DNA of 64,000 nt from DATKUC01 sp964577375 (GTDB lineage Bacteria > Spirochaetota > Spirochaetia > DSM-27196 > DATKUC01), in the NCBI GenBank assembly GCA_964577375.1, contig CAZNYW010000017.1, positions 1 through 64,000 on the forward strand, in the 5' to 3' direction. The notes under the pieces are model-generated. The model was not told the origin of the DNA, ran no database searches, and saw only the letters and a list, made by a program, of their open reading frames with translations. The position numbers and the translations under genes are program-made. Shown here piece after piece: positions 8,793-16,543 of the stretch. The first letter of the stretch is position 1. Each line of letters starts with the position of its first letter.

Positions 8793-9334
8793 GCAAACCG
8801 AAGGTGGCGACTGCTTCGCTCGCCGGCTGTTTTGGCTGTCACATGTCCCTGCTCGACATAGACGAACGGATACTGCAGCTAATCGACCTGGTTGATTTCG
8901 ACAAATCGCCCATCGACGACATCAAGGAGTTCACCGGCCGCTGCCAGATCGGCCTTATCGAGGGTGGCTGCACCACCGACGAGAATGTCCGTGTGCTCAA
9001 AAGCTTTCGTGAGCACTGCGACATCCTCATCTCGGTCGGGGACTGTGCTACCATGGGCGGTTTGCCTGCGCTTCGCAACACAGTTCCGCTGCGGGAATGT
9101 CTGGAAGAGGCCTATTTGAACGGTCCGACGGTCTACAACCCTGAGAAGAAGATACCGGGAGATCCGGAAATCCCGTTGATGCTCGACAGGGTCTATCCCT
9201 GTCACGAAGTGGTAAAGATCGATTATTTCCTCCCCGGCTGCCCTCCCTCGGCTGACACGCTGTGGGAAGCGTTGACCGCACTTCTCAGTGATAAACCCGT
9301 GAAGCTGCCCTACTCACTGCTCAAGTACGATTGA
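8789..9334 (+). CDS. hoxY: NAD-reducing hydrogenase small subunit HoxY
   Basis: 181 residues, the [NiFe] hydrogenase small subunit of the soluble group 3d enzyme. It carries only the proximal 4Fe-4S cluster, with ligands C14, C17, C86 in GDCA and C151 in PGCPP. It lacks the Tat leader and C-terminal clusters of membrane-bound uptake hydrogenases, consistent with a cytoplasmic enzyme. ATG 8789 is preceded by GGAGGA and overlaps the hoxU stop by 4 bp. Confidence 0.95.
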   Translation: MSKPKVATASLAGCFGCHMSLLDIDERILQLIDLVDFDKSPIDDIKEFTGRCQIGLIEGGCTTDENVRVLKSFREHCDILISVGDCATMGGLPALRNTVPLRECLEEAYLNGPTVYNPEKKIPGDPEIPLMLDRVYPCHEVVKIDYFLPGCPPSADTLWEALTALLSDKPVKLPYSLLKYD

Positions 9335-9353
9335 GCGGAAGGAGAAACAGACC

Positions 9354-10799
9354 ATGGCCCAGGAAGGTACTGCTTACAAGCGCGTCGTTATCGAACCGGT
9401 CACGAGGATCGAAGGACACGGCAAGGTCTCGCTTCTGCTCGACGAGTCGGGCGGCATACATCAGGCCCGATTCCACGTTGTCGAGTTCCGCGGATTCGAA
9501 CGCTTCGTGCAGGGGCGCCCATACTGGGAAGCTCCCGTGCTGGTGCAGCGACTCTGTGGAATCTGCCCGGTGAGTCACCACCTCGCCGCGGCGAAAGCGA
9601 TGGACCGAATTGTGGGCGCGGACAAGCTCACACCGACGGCGGAAAAGATGCGACGGCTGATGCACTACGGTCAGTTCTTTCAGTCGCATTCGCTGCACTT
9701 CTTCCACCTCGTTTCACCCGACCTCCTGTTCGGGTTCGAAGCGGATCCCGCGATCCGCAACGTCATCGGGGTGGCGAGAAAGTATCCCGACCTCGCCGTC
9801 CAGGGCGTCATGATGCGCAAGTTCGGACAGGAGATCATCAAGGCGACCGCCGGAAAGAAGATACACGGCACCGGGGCAATCCCGGGAGGCATAAACAAGA
9901 ATCTTTCGATAGAGGAACGGGACTTTCTGTTGAAGGATATCGACCAGATGATCGAATGGTCGCGCGGCGCCGTGAAAATTGCCCGCGACTACACTGCCGA
10001 GAACGCGTCGCGGCTCGGCGAGTTCGCTGCCTTCGACTCGAATCACCTGTCTATAGTCCGTCCCGACGGGGCGCTCGAGATATACGACGGTGAGCTGCGC
10101 GCGATCAGCGCCGACGGAAAGACGATCTTTGATCACGTGGACTGTCAGACCTTCCCGGAGTACCTTGCCGAAGAGGTTCGCGACTGGTCCTACATGAAGT
10201 TTCCGTTCATCCGGTCGCTCGGACCCGAGAAAGGGTGGTATCGCGTCGGGCCGCTTGCACGCGTCAACAACTGCAGCTTCATCGACACGCCCGAGGCCGA
10301 GGCTGCCAGAAAGGAATTCTACAAAACGCTCGGAGAAGGGCCATGCAACCTCACGATGGCTTATCACTGGGCGCGAATGATCGAGACGCTGCACGCCGCT
10401 GAAAAGATTCGCGAACTGCTCAACGACAGCGACCTGCAGGGCAAGGACCTGACGGTGAAAGGCAAGCGGCGCAAAGTCGGTATCGGCGTGATCGAAGCGC
10501 CGCGCGGGACGCTCTTTCACTATTACGAGGTGGACAAGAACGACCAGATCGTGAGAGCGAATCTGATTGTCTCGACGACGAACAACAACGAACCGATCAA
10601 CAGGGCGGTCGCCGACGTGGCCGAGAAGGACCTCGCAGGCAAGGAGCTGACCGAAGGGCTTCTGAACCATATCGAGGTAGCGATTCGCGCATACGACCCC
10701 TGCCTTTCGTGTGCTACGCACGCGATGGGGCAGATGCCGCTTCTGGTGGAGCTCTACGATTCGAACAACCAGCTTCTCGACAGGAAGACCAAGGATTGA
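9354..10799 (+). CDS. hoxH: NAD-reducing [NiFe] hydrogenase large catalytic subunit HoxH
   Basis: 481 residues. It holds the NiFe(CN)2CO site and catalyses reversible H2 oxidation. The N-terminal ligand motif RLCGICPVSHH (C68, C71) and C-terminal motif DPCLSCATH (C450, C453) supply the four cysteines. The motif is followed by a 25-residue extension, expected to be cut after H456 by HoxW once nickel is inserted. The start has a GGAAGGAG RBS. The stop overlaps the hoxW start (TTGA). A group 3d assignment follows from the HoxFUYH gene set. Confidence 0.96.
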   Translation: MAQEGTAYKRVVIEPVTRIEGHGKVSLLLDESGGIHQARFHVVEFRGFERFVQGRPYWEAPVLVQRLCGICPVSHHLAAAKAMDRIVGADKLTPTAEKMRRLMHYGQFFQSHSLHFFHLVSPDLLFGFEADPAIRNVIGVARKYPDLAVQGVMMRKFGQEIIKATAGKKIHGTGAIPGGINKNLSIEERDFLLKDIDQMIEWSRGAVKIARDYTAENASRLGEFAAFDSNHLSIVRPDGALEIYDGELRAISADGKTIFDHVDCQTFPEYLAEEVRDWSYMKFPFIRSLGPEKGWYRVGPLARVNNCSFIDTPEAEAARKEFYKTLGEGPCNLTMAYHWARMIETLHAAEKIRELLNDSDLQGKDLTVKGKRRKVGIGVIEAPRGTLFHYYEVDKNDQIVRANLIVSTTNNNEPINRAVADVAEKDLAGKELTEGLLNHIEVAIRAYDPCLSCATHAMGQMPLLVELYDSNNQLLDRKTKD

Positions 10800-11269
10800 C
10801 CGAAACTGCGGAGCAGACAGTTCTGGTACTCTGCTACGGCAATCCGGCGCGCGAGGACGACGGGCTCGGGCCGGCGGTCGCCGAGATGCTGGCGTCGTCT
10901 CCCATGGCGGGGGCGAGAGTCGAATCCAACTATCAGCTTCTGGTCGAGGATGCGGTAGCCGTCTCGGAGGCGTCACTCGTCGTCTTTGTGGACGCTGCCG
11001 CGGCGGGACCTGAACCCTTCGAGTTTCGGACAATCGAACCGGGCGAGACCGGCGGGTACATGGCGCATAGCATTGGGCCGGCGCAGCTTCTCGGGCTTGC
11101 CCGCGAGTTGTTCGGCAGGTCGCCCGTGGCATACATGCTTGCGATCCGCGGGTACTCGTTCGAGATGTTCCACGAGGGGCTCTCGCGCCGGGCGTCCGAA
11201 AACCTCTCCCGCGCGACAGAATACCTGCGCGAGTTTGTGCGTGCGAGGGTTGTCGAGGAGGTAACATGA
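10796..11269 (+). CDS. hoxW: Hydrogenase maturation endopeptidase HoxW (HycI/HupD family)
   Basis: 157 residues. It removes the C-terminal peptide of the nickel-loaded HoxH precursor. Family hallmarks are GNP at the start of the fold, an acidic metal-binding site in REDDGLG, an Asp in VDAA and a His in HSIGP, which together bind nickel in this family. The TTG start at 10796 overlaps the hoxH TGA by 4 bp. An upstream in-frame extension into hoxH lacks similarity to the family and was discarded. Confidence 0.9.
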   Translation: MTETAEQTVLVLCYGNPAREDDGLGPAVAEMLASSPMAGARVESNYQLLVEDAVAVSEASLVVFVDAAAAGPEPFEFRTIEPGETGGYMAHSIGPAQLLGLARELFGRSPVAYMLAIRGYSFEMFHEGLSRRASENLSRATEYLREFVRARVVEEVT

Positions 11270-11279
11270 GGAGGCAGCG

Positions 11280-11657
11280 ATGAGGGAGGGCAAGTTCGTT
11301 GTTCTGGCGATCGATGACGACGAGGACGTCTTGTATGCTCTTCGGATAGTGCTGGAAAAGAACGGCTACGTCATGTCCGAGGCCCATTCGGCCGAAACTG
11401 GCGTTCGCTCTTTCAAGAATGAACGACCGGACTTCATCATAGTCGATCTGATGATGGAATCGATCGACGCGGGCAAGAACCTGGTGAAGGAACTGAAGTT
11501 CCTGGGCAATGAGGCTCCGGTGTACATGCTCTCTTCGGTCGGCGACGAGCTGTCGGGAAATGTCGACGTTCGGGAGCTCGGCCTTCAGGGAGTGTTCCAG
11601 AAGCCGATTAACAACGATGTTCTCCTCAAGACCCTGGAGCGGAAGCTTAAGAAGTAG
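11280..11657 (+). CDS. Stand-alone response regulator receiver protein
   Basis: 125 residues forming a single CheY-like receiver: acidic cluster DDDED (12-16), predicted phosphoacceptor D56 in IIVDLMME, and a conserved Lys in FQKP. There is no output domain. AGGAGG sits just upstream of the ATG, 10 bp after hoxW, so it is co-transcribed with the hydrogenase genes. It is a plausible target of one of the three upstream kinases, acting by protein-protein contact or as a phosphorelay intermediate (inferred). Its 3' end overlaps the convergent ATPase gene by 11 bp. Confidence 0.88.
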   Translation: MREGKFVVLAIDDDEDVLYALRIVLEKNGYVMSEAHSAETGVRSFKNERPDFIIVDLMMESIDAGKNLVKELKFLGNEAPVYMLSSVGDELSGNVDVRELGLQGVFQKPINNDVLLKTLERKLKK

Positions 11658-12384
11658 CGATCAGCGCTTCGAGTGCCGGTGCGAGGAATGCTGCGAAACG
11701 TCCCTCGACGAGTTCCTCGGGCTTTCCAATTTCGTCTTCGATTTCGGGCGTGTAGGGGATCTTTCCGAGCAGCGTCAATCCTCGGTCCGGCGGCAGAGGT
11801 GTCGGAGTGGTCTGGTCGTCGCGTACCATGTTGAGGATGCATCCGGCCGGATGCACGCGCCCGGCGTTCAGCACCTCCGCAAGCCGCTCCATTATGCGAA
11901 GAGACAGGGTGGATGCGCTCGAGACCAGCGCCACCCGGACTCGCGGAACGTACCGTGAAACGTCGAGAATCGCTTCGCCGATTCCCGGCGGCATGTCGAT
12001 GACGAGCAGATCCAGAGAGCCCCATACGACCACTGCGAGCAGTTCCCGGATAGCGTCGGTAACCGCGTCCCCACGAAGTGCGACCCCTCGCTCGCCGGTA
12101 AACGGGGTTATTCCCATGTAGCGCAGCCCGAAGGCGGCTTCGAACGGCAGGATGCCGCCCTCTTCCTGCGGAAGGTGGGGATCGATACCGAGGATGAGAT
12201 GGGCAGATGCACCGTGGAAATCGAGATCGAGCAGGCCCACTTTGCGGCCCGCCTTCGCGAGCAGCAGCGCAGCAGTTGCCGAGCAGCAGCTCTTGCCGAC
12301 GCCGCCTTTTCCGCTGGCAAAGGCGAGAATCGTCGTTACCGATTGCAGCCGGTGCTGGATGATGGAAACCCGGGGGTCGCTCAT
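11647..12384 (-). CDS. MinD/Mrp-type P-loop ATPase, probable archaeal-type HypB functional analogue
   Basis: 245 residues. A deviant Walker A, SGKGGVGKS (about 24-32), a switch region LLDLDFHG and Walker B LLVIDMPPG place it in the SIMIBI MinD/Mrp ATPases. It begins with an ATGA overlap on hypA, so the two are translated together. Thermococcales use a MinD-type ATPase of similar length, in complex with HypA, to deliver nickel to [NiFe] hydrogenase. With no canonical GTPase HypB in this island, the same role is inferred here. A CooC-like or general Mrp Fe-S role is the alternative. Confidence 0.8.
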   Translation of the reverse strand: MSDPRVSIIQHRLQSVTTILAFASGKGGVGKSCCSATAALLLAKAGRKVGLLDLDFHGASAHLILGIDPHLPQEEGGILPFEAAFGLRYMGITPFTGERGVALRGDAVTDAIRELLAVVVWGSLDLLVIDMPPGIGEAILDVSRYVPRVRVALVSSASTLSLRIMERLAEVLNAGRVHPAGCILNMVRDDQTTPTPLPPDRGLTLLGKIPYTPEIEDEIGKPEELVEGRFAAFLAPALEALIATS

Positions 12385-12809
12385 TGAGCCTCTTGCCTCG
12401 GTTGCGGCTCGTTGAGCTCTATCGACGCCAGCGTGATTCCCCGCCCCTTTGTGACCTGGCAATCGGCACTACTGCACGAGGGGCAGTGCACGAAGGCGTG
12501 CGCGGCCTCGGGAAGAAAATGGATAGCTTCCCGGTGTTCATCGGTGAGGCCGTCCACTTGGTCGAATCCCCACTGATGGCCGCAGACATTGCACCTGAAG
12601 CGAACGGGCTCGACAATGATGCGGACGGCATCGCGATCGTGCGGAACGTCGTCGAGCATGGTGGCAAGACCGTCCTCGAAAATCCCGCGGTCGATGTTCT
12701 GGAGCTCTCCGAAGACGAGGTTTACGGCGTGAAGTGTCGCGCCGGAATGGCCCGCCATTTCGTTTCTGATCGTCGCCGCGACGGATTCGGCAAGTGCCCA
12801 TTCGTGCAT
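12381..12809 (-). CDS. hypA: Hydrogenase nickel incorporation protein HypA, archaeal-type
   Basis: 142 residues, a nickel metallochaperone for HoxH. It begins MHEWALAE, with the N-terminal nickel ligand His2. The zinc site is C73/C76 and C109/C112. The two CxxC motifs are 32 residues apart, much further than in short bacterial HypA (about 115 aa). The insert reads HFLPEAAHAF and the C-terminus KGRG, as I recall for Thermococcus HypA. Upstream in-frame codons are excluded because the family starts at MHEW and a -10 hexamer lies immediately upstream. It is operonic with the overlapping MinD-type ATPase. Confidence 0.92.
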   Translation of the reverse strand: MHEWALAESVAATIRNEMAGHSGATLHAVNLVFGELQNIDRGIFEDGLATMLDDVPHDRDAVRIIVEPVRFRCNVCGHQWGFDQVDGLTDEHREAIHFLPEAAHAFVHCPSCSSADCQVTKGRGITLASIELNEPQPRQEAQ

Positions 12810-12826
12810 GGAGCTATAGTAGCTCC
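12810..12826. promoter_or_regulatory. Inverted repeat overlapping the predicted hypA -10 element
   Basis: GGAGCTA and TAGCTCC (7-bp arms, 3-nt centre) span 12810-12826, ending directly at the hypA start codon. On the minus strand the centre contains TACTAT (12821-12816), a good -10 placed 6 nt from the ATG, although the -35 region is weak. The position suits an operator or a leaderless promoter. Confidence 0.45.
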
Positions 12827-12899
12827 TATTGCAGACAAGGGAAAGTGCGGATAGCATTGAATCGGCCAACAGTAGCATCATCTTAGCGGAAGGTTTCCC

Positions 12900-15221
12900 G
12901 TGAGCGAGGCTGACGAAATCCGGAGAGTACGAATCACCTATCGAGGAATTGTTCAGGGAGTCGGGTTCCGGCCCTCGGTCTATCGCTGCGCAGTCGCGTG
13001 CGGTCTCGACGGTTTCGTGCAGAACCGGCGGTCCGAGGTCGTCGCCGAGCTTCAGGGAGCTGCCGTTTCGATCGCCAGGTTCGAGAAGATGATGTCGCAG
13101 AACCTGCCTGCTCCTGCGAGAATCGAATCGACGAAAACAGATCAGATAGAGCTGCGAAAGAACTCCGGTTTTCGGATCGCCGAGAGCAGCAACTCCAGTT
13201 ACATTTTCCCGCCGATTCCTCCGGACATCGCGATGTGCGACGCCTGCCGGCGAGAGCTTCTCGATCCGTCGAACAGGCGGTATCTGTATCCGTTCATAAC
13301 ATGTACCGAATGCGGTCCACGCTATTCAATTGTCGAAGATACGCCGTTCGATCGTGAGAGAACGTCCATGGCGGATTTCTCGCAGTGCGGCGCGTGCCGG
13401 GCCGAATACTCAGAACCTGCCGACCGTCGATTTCATTCGCAGACCAACGCGTGCGCGGAGTGCGGTCCGGTTCTGCACCTGGTGACCGCCGCCGGACGCG
13501 CCGTGTCCGGTGATCCTCTTTCGGCGGCGGTGGAGGCGCTGGCAGGCGGCAAGGTGGTCGCTCTGCAGGGTATCGGCGGCTTTCATCTCGCTGCCGATCC
13601 ACGGTTTCCCGAGGCGGTCGCGCGTCTTCGGCTGGTGAAGAGCCGCCGGGCGAAGCCGTTTGCGCTCATGGTGCGCGACGTCGCCGAAGCGGCCGAGCTG
13701 TGCGAGCTCTCGTCGTCGGACCGGAAACTCCTCACTTCGCCGGCGAGCCCGATCATCATTCTGCCTGCGAAGGACCCCTCACCAGCGCACCTGGCCTCCG
13801 TTTCGGATCTGGGTACGCTCGGCATCATGGTACCGTACAGCCCGCTGCATTACCTTCTTTTCTTCCACCCCGGACTGCAGATTCCCTACCGGCACCTGAT
13901 CATGACCAGCGGCAACCTCGGCGAGGAGCCGATCATCATCGACGAGGCGGAGGCTCGGGCGAAGCTTTCGGAGTCTGCGGACCTCTTCCTGTGCCACAAT
14001 CGCCGCATACTTCTTTCGACCGACGATTCGGTCATGAGGCCTTTGCCCCCACGTGTCGGGGGCCACCATCTGGTTCGCCGTTCGCGTGGATTCGTGCCGC
14101 AGACGATCCGGGTGGCAGGGCGGGTTGCCGTACCCACGCTCGCAGCCGGAAGCGACCTCAAGAGTGCGCCCGCGCTCGGTCGGGAACGATCGGTTCTTGT
14201 CGCGCCTCATCTCGGTGACCTTTCGAACCCTGAGAGCCGCGCTGCCTACGTCCGGACGGTTGATCAGATGCAGAGGCTGTTTGGAGGCGCGCCCTCCCGG
14301 GTGGTTTTCGATCTGCATCCTGGCTACTTCAGCTCCGGGTGGGCGATGGAGTCCTCGATTGTGCAGAAGGTGGCGGTGCAGCATCATTACGCGCACGTGC
14401 TGTCGGTGATGGCCGAACATGGCCTCGAAGAATCGATCGGCATAGCGTTCGACGGCACCGGTTTCGGAAGCGACGGAGCAATCTGGGGCGGCGAGTTCCT
14501 GCACGCAACCCGAATGCAATTCCGGCGGCTGGGCAGCCTGCGAAGTTTTGCATTGCCGGGGGGTGAGGCTGCTATCCGCAAACCGGCGAGGATCGCCTTC
14601 TCGCTTCTGCACGGCCGCGGTGAGGTCGGCTCAGCAGACGGAACGATTGACAGGATAGGTGAAGCTGAAGCGGAGCTCCTTTCGCAGATGATCGAACAGT
14701 CACTAAACAGTCCGCTCACCTCGTCTGCGGGCAGACTGTTCGATGCGGCGTCTGCTCTTCTGGGGCTGGTCGACGAGGTAAGCTACGAGGGTGAGGGAGC
14801 GATGAAGCTCGAAAGCGCCGCCGCCGGTGCGGCGGGCAGAGAGCGGAACGTTGACGGTCTTTTCGAAGATCTCGTACCGCTCGAGCCGGATTCAGGCGCG
14901 TCCGAGCCGTTTCTCTTCGACTTCAGACCGCTCTTTCGAGAGCTGGTGCGTAGCCGTTCATCTGAACGCGATTCCCTTTCGCTCCTGTTTCACGAGGCGA
15001 TGGCGAGCGCAATTGTCAGAGGCGCGTCCGTCCTGCGGGAACGCACCGGACTCAGTACGCTCTGCCTCGCGGGCGGTGTCTTTCAGAATGCTTTGCTGTG
15101 GGAGCTTATACTGCCGGCGCTCGACCGGCAGAATTTCACGGTCTGCAGCAACCTCGCGGTCCCTCCCGGTGACGGCGGACTTGCCGTCGGACAGGCGTGG
15201 TATGCAGGCGACGGAGGTTGA
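12900..15221 (+). CDS. hypF: Carbamoyltransferase HypF
   Basis: 773 residues, full length. It makes the thiocarboxamide on HypE that becomes the cyanide ligands of the NiFe site. The N-terminal acylphosphatase domain has GIVQGVGFRP. Two zinc-finger-like Cys clusters follow (CDAC...CTEC and CGAC...CAEC, about 110-190). A YrdC-like domain comes next, and a Kae1/carbamoyltransferase-like C-terminal domain has HHYAH and LAGGVFQN. GTG 12900 is preceded by a GGAAGG RBS. It is transcribed divergently from hypA and followed by hypC with 1 bp between. Confidence 0.96.
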   Translation: MSEADEIRRVRITYRGIVQGVGFRPSVYRCAVACGLDGFVQNRRSEVVAELQGAAVSIARFEKMMSQNLPAPARIESTKTDQIELRKNSGFRIAESSNSSYIFPPIPPDIAMCDACRRELLDPSNRRYLYPFITCTECGPRYSIVEDTPFDRERTSMADFSQCGACRAEYSEPADRRFHSQTNACAECGPVLHLVTAAGRAVSGDPLSAAVEALAGGKVVALQGIGGFHLAADPRFPEAVARLRLVKSRRAKPFALMVRDVAEAAELCELSSSDRKLLTSPASPIIILPAKDPSPAHLASVSDLGTLGIMVPYSPLHYLLFFHPGLQIPYRHLIMTSGNLGEEPIIIDEAEARAKLSESADLFLCHNRRILLSTDDSVMRPLPPRVGGHHLVRRSRGFVPQTIRVAGRVAVPTLAAGSDLKSAPALGRERSVLVAPHLGDLSNPESRAAYVRTVDQMQRLFGGAPSRVVFDLHPGYFSSGWAMESSIVQKVAVQHHYAHVLSVMAEHGLEESIGIAFDGTGFGSDGAIWGGEFLHATRMQFRRLGSLRSFALPGGEAAIRKPARIAFSLLHGRGEVGSADGTIDRIGEAEAELLSQMIEQSLNSPLTSSAGRLFDAASALLGLVDEVSYEGEGAMKLESAAAGAAGRERNVDGLFEDLVPLEPDSGASEPFLFDFRPLFRELVRSRSSERDSLSLLFHEAMASAIVRGASVLRERTGLSTLCLAGGVFQNALLWELILPALDRQNFTVCSNLAVPPGDGGLAVGQAWYAGDGG

Positions 15222-15222
15222 T

Positions 15223-15456
15223 ATGTGCCTTGCGGTACCCCTACAGGTAGAGGAGATTCTCGATGCGCGAACTGCGGTGGTTGCGCAGGGCAGCTTTCGT
15301 CTCACCGTCGACATCTCCATGGTGGAGGACGCGGCTCCCGGCGATTTCGTCATCGTACATGCCGGCTTTGCCATAGAAAAACTCGACGAACAGTCCGCAC
15401 AGAAAACGCTCGCACTGTTCGACGACTTCCGGGCGGCGAATGAAGATGCAACCTGA
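15223..15456 (+). CDS. hypC: Hydrogenase assembly chaperone HypC
   Basis: 77 residues. It starts MCLAVPLQV; the Cys2 that contacts HypD and the HoxH precursor is present. With HypD it carries the Fe(CN)2CO unit to HoxH. ATG 15223 has GGAGG at 15213-15217 and lies one base after the hypF stop. The 3' end overlaps hypD by 17 bp. Confidence 0.95.
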   Translation: MCLAVPLQVEEILDARTAVVAQGSFRLTVDISMVEDAAPGDFVIVHAGFAIEKLDEQSAQKTLALFDDFRAANEDAT

Positions 15457-16543
15457 TCTCGCGTTTCGCGACCGGGAGCGGGCTGCCGGCATAGTCGCCC
15501 GGATCAGAGAGATCGCGGGGCGGCTCGGCCGGGACATTCGCATCATGGAGGTGTGCGGCACACACACAGTTTCGCTTCGCAGACATGGCATTCACTCGCT
15601 TCTGCCGCGGACCGTCCGACTTGTATCCGGGCCCGGCTGTCCGGTCTGCGTCACCCCCTCCGGCTTCGTGGCAAATGCGCTGCGACTGATCGAGAAACGA
15701 GGCGTGACGGTCGCCACTTTCGGCGACATGGTGAAAGTTCCCGACCCGGAGGGAAGGAGTCTTTCGAGCTATCTCGGATCCGGAAGGGTGCGCATCGTGT
15801 ACTCACCTCTCGAGCTTCTTGAGCTCGCGGAAGAGGTCCCGGGACCGACAGTGTTTCTCGGCATAGGGTTCGAGACAACGATCCCCGCAATCGCCTCGGT
15901 TTTTGAACGGGCCCGGCAGCAGGGGATCCGCGAACTGTACCTCTACTCGGCGTTCAAGACGGTGCCGAGAGCTCTGCGTGCACTCGTGACGGATCCCGAA
16001 TGCGCAATAGACGGTTTTCTGCTTCCGGGCCACGTCTCGGTTGTCATCGGTCTCGACCCATACCGTTTCCTTGCCGGTGAGTTCGGCCTGCCCGGCGTCG
16101 TCGGTGGTTTCGAGCCGGTCGACATGCTCGGGGCAATTCTCGGCATTCTGAGTCAACTCGAAAGCGGGGTGAGCGCAATCGAGAACGCCTATCCGCGCGC
16201 GGTGAGAGACGACGGCAACCCGGCCGCGCGCGCCGTAGTGAACCGGACGCTCGTCGAATCGGATGCCGTATGGCGTGGTCTTGGCCGCATCGACGGGAGC
16301 GGACTCCGGCTTCGCGAGGAGTATGCAGACATGGACGCCGGCCGTGTCTTTTCGCTTCCGGAGGTCGTTGATCGCGATCCGCCGGGTTGTCTGTGCGGCC
16401 GGGTCATCCAGGGCAAGGTGACCCCGCCCGAGTGCCCGCTTTTCGGCCGCCGGTGCACACCCGACAGGCCGGTTGGACCATGTATGGTATCTTCAGAGGG
16501 AACCTGCGCGGCCTACCTCAAGTACCGGGAGGAGTCTGCATGA
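15440..16543 (+). CDS. hypD: Hydrogenase formation protein HypD
   Basis: 367 residues, a 4Fe-4S redox protein on which the iron receives its CN and CO ligands with HypC and HypE. Family motifs are CGTHT near 39-43, GPGCPVC near 67-73, FGDMVKVP, GFETT, and the C-terminal Cys cluster (CLCG, CPLFGRRC, CMVSSEGTC) that binds the Fe-S cluster. It could start at ATG 15440 or ATG 15446; both overlap hypC. The stop overlaps hypE as ATGA. Confidence 0.95.
   Translation: MKMQPDLAFRDRERAAGIVARIREIAGRLGRDIRIMEVCGTHTVSLRRHGIHSLLPRTVRLVSGPGCPVCVTPSGFVANALRLIEKRGVTVATFGDMVKVPDPEGRSLSSYLGSGRVRIVYSPLELLELAEEVPGPTVFLGIGFETTIPAIASVFERARQQGIRELYLYSAFKTVPRALRALVTDPECAIDGFLLPGHVSVVIGLDPYRFLAGEFGLPGVVGGFEPVDMLGAILGILSQLESGVSAIENAYPRAVRDDGNPAARAVVNRTLVESDAVWRGLGRIDGSGLRLREEYADMDAGRVFSLPEVVDRDPPGCLCGRVIQGKVTPPECPLFGRRCTPDRPVGPCMVSSEGTCAAYLKYREESA

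Noticed and set aside
9714..11387. A 557-codon open frame antisense to hoxH and hoxW
   Set aside because: It mirrors the codon bias of the sense genes in GC-rich DNA, has no recognisable domain, and hoxH and hoxW on the other strand are certain.
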